Below, piece by piece: positions 58,176 to 64,000 of a DNA stretch of 64,000 nt. This DNA comes from Eupransor demetentiae. GTDB taxonomy: Bacteria; Bacillota; Bacilli; Lactobacillales; Lactobacillaceae. The position numbers were made by a program, and so were the translations under genes. The stretch covers positions 496,001-560,000 of the forward strand of contig NZ_CAWVOH010000001.1 in NCBI RefSeq assembly GCF_963930865.1, written 5' to 3'. The notes beneath the pieces are model-generated. The model did no database searches, was not told where the DNA came from, and saw only the letters and a program-made list of their open reading frames with translations. How positions within the stretch are numbered: the first letter of the stretch is position 1; the number at the start of each line of letters is the position of its first letter.

Positions 58176-59558
58176 TCACTCAGCTGCAAGCTCCTGGCGA
58201 GCCTTTGCAATGGCCGCCTTAACTTGGCTAAGTCCCGTTCCACCTTGTGATTGACGGCGGTTAACGGCCGTCATCGGATCCAAGACCTGATAAACATCCT
58301 CTTCAATCATGGGGTTAGCCGCTTGAAAATCAGCCAAACTAAGTTCCCCAAGGCCCTTTTGGGCTTCAATGGCCTTCAAGACCAAATGCCCCACCACGGC
58401 ATGTGCTTGACGGAAAGGCAGACCCTTTTCAGCCAAGTAATCGGCTAATTCAGTGGCATTGGAGTAGTCCTTTTCTAGGGAAGCTGACATCTTGTCGGGA
58501 TGAATTTCAAGGGTCACCAGCATATGGTCGAAGATTGGCAGAGCGGCCAAAACCGTGTCCATCGTGGCAAAGACCCCCTCCTTGTCTTCTTGCATATCCT
58601 TATTATAGGCCAAAGGCAAGGACTTCATTACCGCTAACATCCCCATCAACTCGCCGTAAACACGGCCAGTTTTACCACGAATCAGTTCGGCATAATCGGC
58701 ATTCTTCTTCTGAGGCATGATGGAAGAACCCGTCGTATAGGCATCGGATAGCTCCAAGTAATTGAATTCATATGAACCCCAGAGAATTAATTCTTCGGCC
58801 ATCCGCGACAAGTGCATCATCAGAATTGAAGCGTTCGAGAGGAACTCTAAAGCAAAGTCACGATCCGAAACAGCGTCCAAACTGTTGGCATAAACGGCTG
58901 AAAAACCGAGTTCCTTGGCCACCATTTCACGGTCAATCGAAAAAGTTGTGCCGGCTAAAGCCGAAGCACCCAAGGGCAAAATATCAATGTGCTTCTTGCT
59001 AAATTCAAAACGTTCATAATCCCGCTGGAACATTTCAAAGTACGCCATGAGATAGTGACTGTAAGCAATCGGTTGGGCATGTTGGAGATGGGTATAGCCC
59101 GGCATAATCACGCCCAGGTACTTTTCAGCCAAGTCTAGCAAGGTCGTTTGCAAGCCCTTCAAACGGTCAAAGATTAGGGGCAAACGGTGCATTAACCAAA
59201 GATGGAAGTCCGTTGCAACTTGATCATTACGGGAACGTGCCGTGTGTAATTTACCCGCAACCGGTCCAATTTTATCAGTCAAAAGCTTTTCCATATTAAG
59301 GTGGACATCTTCATTTTTAACATCAAAGTGAAGTTTTCCGGCTTCTAAATCAGTCATCAATGCCTGCAAACCGGCTTCGATTTGTTGCGCTTCATCGGGG
59401 GCGATAATCCCCTGCTTACCCAACATTTTAACGTGGGCGATGGACCCTTCCAAATCTTCCTTGGCCATGGCCTGATCGACTTGAATTGATGCCCCAAAGG
59501 CTTGAACCCATTCCGGTGCTGATGCGGTAAAACGGCCGCCCCATAATTTATCTGTCAT
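58176..59558 (-). CDS. argH: Argininosuccinate lyase
   Basis: A 460-aa fumarase/aspartase-superfamily enzyme: WGGRFTASAPEWVQAFGAS, HLNMEKLLTDKIG, TARSRNDQVATDFHLWL, YTHLQHAQPIAYSHYL and the signature GSSIMPQKKNAD. Releases arginine and fumarate. Starts 3 nt downstream of argG; last gene of the transporter-argGH operon. Confidence 0.97.
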   Translation of the reverse strand: MTDKLWGGRFTASAPEWVQAFGASIQVDQAMAKEDLEGSIAHVKMLGKQGIIAPDEAQQIEAGLQALMTDLEAGKLHFDVKNEDVHLNMEKLLTDKIGPVAGKLHTARSRNDQVATDFHLWLMHRLPLIFDRLKGLQTTLLDLAEKYLGVIMPGYTHLQHAQPIAYSHYLMAYFEMFQRDYERFEFSKKHIDILPLGASALAGTTFSIDREMVAKELGFSAVYANSLDAVSDRDFALEFLSNASILMMHLSRMAEELILWGSYEFNYLELSDAYTTGSSIMPQKKNADYAELIRGKTGRVYGELMGMLAVMKSLPLAYNKDMQEDKEGVFATMDTVLAALPIFDHMLVTLEIHPDKMSASLEKDYSNATELADYLAEKGLPFRQAHAVVGHLVLKAIEAQKGLGELSLADFQAANPMIEEDVYQVLDPMTAVNRRQSQGGTGLSQVKAAIAKARQELAAE

Positions 59559-59561
59559 AAC

Positions 59562-60782
59562 TTACTCCTTATTTGAGTGAACGTGGTTAACTTCCTCGTA
59601 AACGGTCGTTGGCAAAGTCCAAAGCTTGATGAAACCGACCGCAGCTTCTTGATCAAAGGAATCAGCGGCGGTGTAAGTTGCCAAATCCTCATTGTACAAG
59701 GAGTTCTTAGCTGACTTCCGGGCCACGGCGTGTACATTGCCCTTATAGAGCTTCAACTTGACATCCCCATTGACCATCTTCTGGGATTCATCGATAAAGG
59801 CCATCAAGGCGTCGAAAAGCGGTGAAATCCAAAGGCCGTTGTAGATCAAGTTGGTCAACTTCCCTTCAATAATTGGCTTGAAGTGAGCCAAATCACGTTC
59901 AAGGGTCAAGTCTTCCAAGTCCTTGTGGGCCGTCATAATGACCGCTGCGGCAGGTGCTTCGTAAACTTCACGGGACTTGATCCCCACTAAACGGTTTTCA
60001 ATCTTATCAATCCGACCAATCCCGTGCTTACCGGCAATTTCGTTTAAGGTCACAATCATATCGGACAACTTCATCGCTTGACCATTCAGGGCAACCGGCA
60101 AACCAGCTTCAAAAGTTAAAATCACTTCTTCCGGCTTATCAGGTGCCTCTTCCGGTGAAACGGTCATGCCCCAGGCATCGTCGGGTGCTTGGTTCCATGG
60201 TTTTTCCAAAATACCGGCTTCATTAGCACGTCCCCAAAGATTGGCATCGATTGAATATGGTGATTCCTTACCAATTGGCACCGGAACGTTGTGCTGCTTG
60301 GCGTAATCGATTTCTTCTTCACGCGACCAGTGGAAATCACGAATCGGTGCTTCAATGGACAAGTTCGGATCCAAGGCATGAATAGCGGCTTCGAAACGGA
60401 CTTGATCATTCCCCTTACCGGTTGAACCATGGGCAATGGCCGTTGCGCCATTTTCATGGGCAATTTCAACCAACTTCTTAATAATCAAGGGCCGAGAAAG
60501 GGCAGACACCAAGGGGTAAGCTCCTTCATAGAGGGCATTGGCCTTGATAACGGGTGCCACATAGTCATCCGCAAACTCATCCTTGCCATCAACCACAATC
60601 GATTGACTAGCGCCGACCTGGAGGGCCTTCTTCTGGATACTATCCATATCCTTCCCCTCTTGGCCGACGTCTAGCACAACAGCAATTACATCGTAACCTT
60701 TATCCTTTAACCAAGGAATTGCCACAGAGGTATCCAAACCACCTGAGTAAGCCAATACAATCTTCTTCAATTCAGTCATCAT
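59562..60782 (-). CDS. argG: Argininosuccinate synthase
   Basis: A 406-aa protein with the N-type ATP pyrophosphatase loop VLAYSGGLDTSV (residues 9-20), HGSTGKGNDQVRFE and SPYSIDANLWGRANEAG. Joins citrulline and aspartate. ATG at 60782 or 60779 (tandem ATGs behind GGAG). With argH it makes arginine from citrulline; no other arg biosynthesis gene is in the window. Confidence 0.97.
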   Translation of the reverse strand: MMTELKKIVLAYSGGLDTSVAIPWLKDKGYDVIAVVLDVGQEGKDMDSIQKKALQVGASQSIVVDGKDEFADDYVAPVIKANALYEGAYPLVSALSRPLIIKKLVEIAHENGATAIAHGSTGKGNDQVRFEAAIHALDPNLSIEAPIRDFHWSREEEIDYAKQHNVPVPIGKESPYSIDANLWGRANEAGILEKPWNQAPDDAWGMTVSPEEAPDKPEEVILTFEAGLPVALNGQAMKLSDMIVTLNEIAGKHGIGRIDKIENRLVGIKSREVYEAPAAAVIMTAHKDLEDLTLERDLAHFKPIIEGKLTNLIYNGLWISPLFDALMAFIDESQKMVNGDVKLKLYKGNVHAVARKSAKNSLYNEDLATYTAADSFDQEAAVGFIKLWTLPTTVYEEVNHVHSNKE

Positions 60783-60798
60783 TAATTCTCCTTTATTC

Positions 60799-61545
60799 TT
60801 ATACGCTTAATACTTTGTTCAAAAAACTTGCCGTCTTGGGATTTTGCGGTTGCGTAAATAATGCTTCCGGTTCACCCTTTTCCTGAATGACACCCTCATC
60901 CATAAACCAAACTTCATCGGCCACCTTGCGGGCAAAATTCATTTCGTGGGTAACAATCACCATGGTCATGTCTTCTTCCGCCAGTTCCTTAATAACGGTC
61001 AGCACTTCGGCGACCATTTCCGGATCCAAGGCTGAGGTTGGTTCGTCAAAAAGCATCACTTTGGGTTTCATGGCTAGCGCTCGGGCAATGGCGACACGCT
61101 GTGCTTGTCCTCCTGACAGCTGCTGTGGATAGGACTTAGCTTGTTCGGCTAAGCCCACTCGGTCCAAATAGTGTTCGGCAAGTTGGTTGGCTTCGTCTTC
61201 GGATAACCCCTTCACTCGCATCGGCGCCAAGCAAACATTTTCCAGAACGGTTAGATTTTCAAATAAGTTATAGCTTTGAAAAACCATGCCAACTGCCGGG
61301 GTTTGATCATCCTTGCTGCGGCTTTGACTTAAATCCAGTTTCTTACCGAAGTAGTCGATTTCACCAGAATCGGGCAATTCCAATTGATTCAAGCAGCGCA
61401 GCAAAGTACTTTTTCCTGAACCGGAAGGCCCGATTAGCGCGATGACTTGGTTTTGAGCCACCGTAGCGTTGATGTCTTTTAGCACCGGCTTATCGCCGAA
61501 TGCCTTTTGTACATGTTTAATTTGGTAAACCATTTCAGTTGCCAT
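60799..61545 (-). CDS. Amino acid ABC transporter ATPase (GlnQ-like)
   Basis: A 248-aa polar-amino-acid ABC ATPase: Walker A GPSGSGKSTLLRCLN, Q-loop MVFQSYNLF, signature LSGGQAQRVAIARAL, Walker B VMLFDEPTSALDPE, H-loop VTHEM. Overlaps the permease fusion gene by 11 nt. Partner of 61535-63001. Confidence 0.95.
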   Translation of the reverse strand: MATEMVYQIKHVQKAFGDKPVLKDINATVAQNQVIALIGPSGSGKSTLLRCLNQLELPDSGEIDYFGKKLDLSQSRSKDDQTPAVGMVFQSYNLFENLTVLENVCLAPMRVKGLSEDEANQLAEHYLDRVGLAEQAKSYPQQLSGGQAQRVAIARALAMKPKVMLFDEPTSALDPEMVAEVLTVIKELAEEDMTMVIVTHEMNFARKVADEVWFMDEGVIQEKGEPEALFTQPQNPKTASFLNKVLSV

Positions 61546-63001
61546 ACTTCATCTTCCTTTCGAAATGTCCGAGCAAACGACCTAAGCCGAAGGTTACGAT
61601 GAAGTAAATCACCATGACCACCACGATTGGAGCAACCCCACGGTAGGTATCAGCCTTGACGATGTTCAATTCGTAAACCAAATCGGTGACTCCAATAATA
61701 GAAACAATCGAGCTTTCCTTAATAATTGAAATAAATTCATTGCCTAACGCCGGCCAGATGTTTTTAATGGCCTGCGGGAAAATAACGAAACGGTACTGAT
61801 CCTTTTTTGAAAGACCCAAACTTTGTGCCGCTTCAAACTGGCCCTTGTTAACGGCGTTAATACCGCCACGGATGATTTCGGCCACATAGGCTGCAGAATT
61901 AAGCGTCACCGCGATAATTCCGGCTGTTAAGGCTGGAATGTTAATCAAGAGCCCTAAGCCAAAGTAAACTAAGAGGATTTGCACCATGATGGGCGTGCCC
62001 CGGACGACTTCGATAAAGGAAACAGCTGGCCAGTTCAAGACCTTCCAAGCCGACATCTTCATCAAGGAAAGAATGGCGCCGAGAATCATGCCGCCGATAA
62101 TGGCCCAAACAGAAATATAAAGCGTGTACAGTAACCCATTTAAGAAATACTGCCAGTAGTGCAACATTGAAGTGTTGGCCGTGGTGTCCTTTAGCTTATG
62201 GGCGGCATTCTTCAAGTAGGTCTTCATCAAATTCTGCGACTTAATTTCATTAATACTCTTGTTAACTTCGTTGATGAGCTCGTCATTGCCCTTAGCCGCA
62301 GCAATGGCAGCGCCGGTTTCATCAGCCGACAAGTTGTAATCAGCTGGAATCATGGTCAAACTATGATCATTTTCGATGTAAGCTTCGGCAACGGGTTTTT
62401 CAATGCCCATGGCATCAATTTTCTTGCCCTTAAGCGCCAAAACCAAATCGGAACTCTTATCCATTCCGACGACCTTGCTATCGGTGTACTTATCCTTGGC
62501 CAGCTTGTATTGCAGGCTCGATGACTGTGCCCCGATGGTTTTACCGCTCAACTGGCTGGCTTTTTTCAATTGCTTGGCACCTTCCTTAGTTAGAAGGAAA
62601 ACTTGCCCACCGTTGTAGTAGTAATCTGAGAAAGCTACGTTTTGCCGACGTGCAGGTGTTGGATTGATACCGCCAATTGCCAAGTCCGCCTTACCGATTT
62701 CAACGGCAACCAAGACTGAAGCAAAGGACATATTCATGATTTGCAGTTTAACGCCCAAGTCCTTGGCAATCTTTTGTGCCACCTGGATATCAATTCCGGC
62801 ATCCTCGGATTGACCGCCTGCCTTCGATTGAAATTCAAAGGGTGGATAATCCGGTGACAAAGCCACCTTCAGTACGCCACGCTCTTTAATGCTAGCGACA
62901 GAGCTATCCGCCTGCGCACTTGACTGACCAATTAAAATCGCTAATGCGATTAAAACAGTCCCGATAATTAGGGCCCAAGCCCGATTCAACTTCTTTTCCA
63001 T
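61535..63001 (-). CDS. Amino acid ABC transporter, binding protein-permease fusion
   Basis: A 488-aa GlnH-GlnP-type fusion: signal/anchor helix (AWALIIGTVLIALAILIGQSS), a type II solute-binding domain (GVLKVALSPDYPPFEFQ ... GGINPTPARRQNVAFSDYYY), then a HisMQ permease domain with EVVRGTPIMVQILLVYFGLG and the EAA loop QFEAAQSLGLSKKDQYRFVIFPQAI. Predicted uptake of arginine, citrulline or another polar amino acid; the argGH genes downstream and the T-box upstream support an arginine link. Confidence 0.93.
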   Translation of the reverse strand: MEKKLNRAWALIIGTVLIALAILIGQSSAQADSSVASIKERGVLKVALSPDYPPFEFQSKAGGQSEDAGIDIQVAQKIAKDLGVKLQIMNMSFASVLVAVEIGKADLAIGGINPTPARRQNVAFSDYYYNGGQVFLLTKEGAKQLKKASQLSGKTIGAQSSSLQYKLAKDKYTDSKVVGMDKSSDLVLALKGKKIDAMGIEKPVAEAYIENDHSLTMIPADYNLSADETGAAIAAAKGNDELINEVNKSINEIKSQNLMKTYLKNAAHKLKDTTANTSMLHYWQYFLNGLLYTLYISVWAIIGGMILGAILSLMKMSAWKVLNWPAVSFIEVVRGTPIMVQILLVYFGLGLLINIPALTAGIIAVTLNSAAYVAEIIRGGINAVNKGQFEAAQSLGLSKKDQYRFVIFPQAIKNIWPALGNEFISIIKESSIVSIIGVTDLVYELNIVKADTYRGVAPIVVVMVIYFIVTFGLGRLLGHFERKMKYGN

Positions 63002-63026
63002 AGGGTTCCTCCCGATTTTAAATAAT

Positions 63027-63064
63027 AAAAAAACGCCCTTTAGTTTCTAACTAAAGGACGTTTG
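63027..63064 (-). terminator. T-box terminator
   Basis: AACGTCCTTTAGTT agaa AACTAAAGGGCGTT followed by a T run on the minus strand. Confidence 0.92.
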
Positions 63065-63255
63065 CACGCGGTACCACCTTACTTATGCTCAAAAAGCATC
63101 TCTCACAGTCTAACAACCGTTGGCTCTGTAATGGGAGCTTCCATCAAGTGTTGGGTCCACCTGCACTCGTAAGACACGTTCAATTCTCTTCTAACTGATG
63201 CTTCACACTAACCAGCACCTCACTGGGAAAGAAAGAAAATTTACTACTTCTTACT
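63065..63255 (-). ncRNA. T-box leader of the transporter-argGH operon
   Basis: T-box core AAGGTGGTACCGCG at 63067-63080, overlapping the terminator 5' side as an antiterminator. Stem I region begins near CCCAGTGAGGTGCTGG (about 63226) with the GAA...GAG specifier-loop pattern near 63165-63185. The likely specifier triplet is CGT (Arg) at 63176-63178 in GAACGTGTC; a one-base shift would read GTG (Val), so the assignment is tentative. Uncharged tRNA-Arg would switch the operon on. Confidence 0.9.
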
Positions 63256-63373
63256 CAACGTTTTATCATTTAATTATCATAATCATATCATGGTTTTTTT
63301 ATTTGGCAACCTTTTTTCGAAAAAAAGGAGCAGGAATCTGAAATCCCTGCTCAACGAATTAATTCAATTATTA

Positions 63374-63646
63374 TTAGATAGCGGTTGCAAAGGCAACGAT
63401 TCCGAAGAAAATTCCGGGCAAGTTCGCTGCGGCAACGGCATAGTCACGGTGTTCCTTGAAAAGCGCATAGAAAACCCAAAGCGTGCAGTTCATGGCAGCG
63501 ACCAAAGGCTGCAATGGTTCACCCTTGTGACCTGCAAGGTTAGCCTGAATTTGAGGAATGTAAGAAACATACATCAAAACCGCCAAGACCGTGGCAACCC
63601 AAGAAACGTACTTAATGAACTTGTTCCAATCAACTGACTTTGTCAT
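63374..63646 (-). CDS. SemiSWEET sugar transporter
   Basis: A 90-aa protein with three helices of a PQ-loop/MtN3 unit: VSWVATVLAVLMYVSYIPQIQANLAG (PQ motif), AAMNCTLWVFYALFKEHRDYAVAAANLPGIFFGIVAFATAI. The Asn in the third helix (AAANLPG) is the conserved sugar-contact residue. SemiSWEETs work as dimers and pass sugars by facilitated diffusion. Starts at 63646 behind GAAGGAT. Confidence 0.92.
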   Translation of the reverse strand: MTKSVDWNKFIKYVSWVATVLAVLMYVSYIPQIQANLAGHKGEPLQPLVAAMNCTLWVFYALFKEHRDYAVAAANLPGIFFGIVAFATAI

Positions 63647-63776
63647 CGCGATATCCTTCTTTCTTTATCTCGCTTACAAGGATATTATATGTGAACTATA
63701 TAACTAATGTCAAGTGAAAAATAGAACAAATTGAAAATTCTTTTTAAAACGCCTTTATATCAAGATAAAATCAAAA

Positions 63777-63834
63777 TAAAAAGCCCTTATTTATTTCACT
63801 CGGCAAAGTATTAAGCAAAATAAGAAAAGGCTTT
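63777..63834 (-). terminator. Terminator after the partial gene at the right edge
   Basis: AAAGCCTTTTCTTATTT ... AAATAAATAAGGGCTTTTT stem-loop and T run, starting about 20 nt after the stop at 63856. Confidence 0.65.
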
Positions 63835-63855
63835 CATTATTTAGTTTGATTATTT

Positions 63856-64000
63856 TTACACAAAGGGATTCCAGTACTGGCTGCCATTCCAGTAGCAAAA
63901 AGTAAGATTTAACAGAATCAAAAGGATGGTAATGATCAAACTGAAAAGATCCCTTCCCTGCCACTTTTCTTGATAGTACCAAGAACGCTTTTTTAGTTGG
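63856..64000 (-). CDS. C-terminal part of an unknown membrane-associated protein
   Basis: An open frame from the right edge to TAA at 63856. It reads QLKKRSWYYQEKWQGRDLFS, then a hydrophobic helix LIITILLILLNLTFCYW and the tail NGSQYWNPFV. A terminator follows, which supports a real gene end. Family not recognised from 48 residues. Confidence 0.45.
   Translation of the reverse strand, partial: QLKKRSWYYQEKWQGRDLFSLIITILLILLNLTFCYWNGSQYWNPFV

Noticed and set aside
1..64000. tRNA, rRNA, prophage, origin of replication or defence island
   Set aside because: Both strands were scanned by eye for cloverleaf-like and rRNA segments, integrase or portal-like proteins, DnaA-box clusters and restriction or abortive-infection genes; none was seen apart from the type I toxin-antitoxin locus.

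Overview
This window looks like a chromosomal piece of a low-to-mid GC lactic acid bacterium, most likely from the Leuconostoc / Weissella / Fructobacillus branch of the Lactobacillaceae. That placement is inferred from gene content: KxYKxGKxW-type signal peptides, solitary ECF S-components (ThiT, a PanT-like protein, QueT), a SemiSWEET, T-box and riboswitch leaders, and a dnaG-rpoD operon. No rRNA or tRNA gene, insertion sequence, prophage or CRISPR array was seen. Most genes lie on the minus strand.

Layout. 1-1.5 kb: ArsR / DJ-1 / NAD-binding operon. 1.5-6.6 kb: P2-type cation ATPase, a perfect-looking 332-bp tandem duplication carrying two copies of a 53-aa membrane protein gene, and a multicopper oxidase. 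6.6-14 kb: housekeeping and stress genes (YdcF, RarA, DUF1003, aldo/keto reductase with divergent MerR). 13.9-21.6 kb: three amino-acid genes (brnQ, an M20D amidohydrolase, an NlpA/MetQ-like binding protein), each preceded by a short ORF and a terminator, with a type I Fst-like toxin-antitoxin locus between them. 21.6-30 kb: vitamin ECF S-components, ogt, an MMPL pump with its two-component system, YdbST. 30-36.5 kb: a CRE-preceded GH13 glucosidase with an MFS permease, then the FMN-riboswitch rib operon. 36.5-52 kb: proC, two secreted DUF4353 proteins, an intracellular GH32 enzyme, transporters, a preQ1-riboswitch queT-SDR pair, rpoD and dnaG. 52.6-57.7 kb: a compact five-gene operon (KAS III, OleD-like reductase, metallo-beta-lactamase-fold hydrolase, PaaK-like adenylating enzyme, ATP-grasp) of unknown product. 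58-63 kb: argH, argG and an amino-acid ABC transporter behind a T-box. 63.4 kb to the end: SemiSWEET and a partial gene.

The strongest unusual theme is amino-acid sensing by leader peptides. brnQ is preceded by MTHSFSNNSAIIISIIP (five Ile codons), the amidohydrolase by MSQMQMMSMMKKEQG (six Met codons) and the MetQ-like gene by MMLCCCSNK (three consecutive Cys codons). Each is followed by competing helices and an intrinsic terminator. The brnQ case folds on paper into a textbook attenuator in which the alternative arms can be placed to the base. The Met and Cys leaders also share a 28-nt promoter block (24 of 28 identical). These coexist with a T-box and with TPP, FMN and preQ1 riboswitches in the same 64 kb.

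The five-gene KAS III operon is the best candidate for an undescribed biosynthetic system, and the Fst-like locus is a complete small type I toxin-antitoxin module with a recognisable antisense RNA. Starts were re-chosen by Shine-Dalgarno position where the longest frame looked over-extended. Folding and similarity statements were made by eye, without database or thermodynamic computation.
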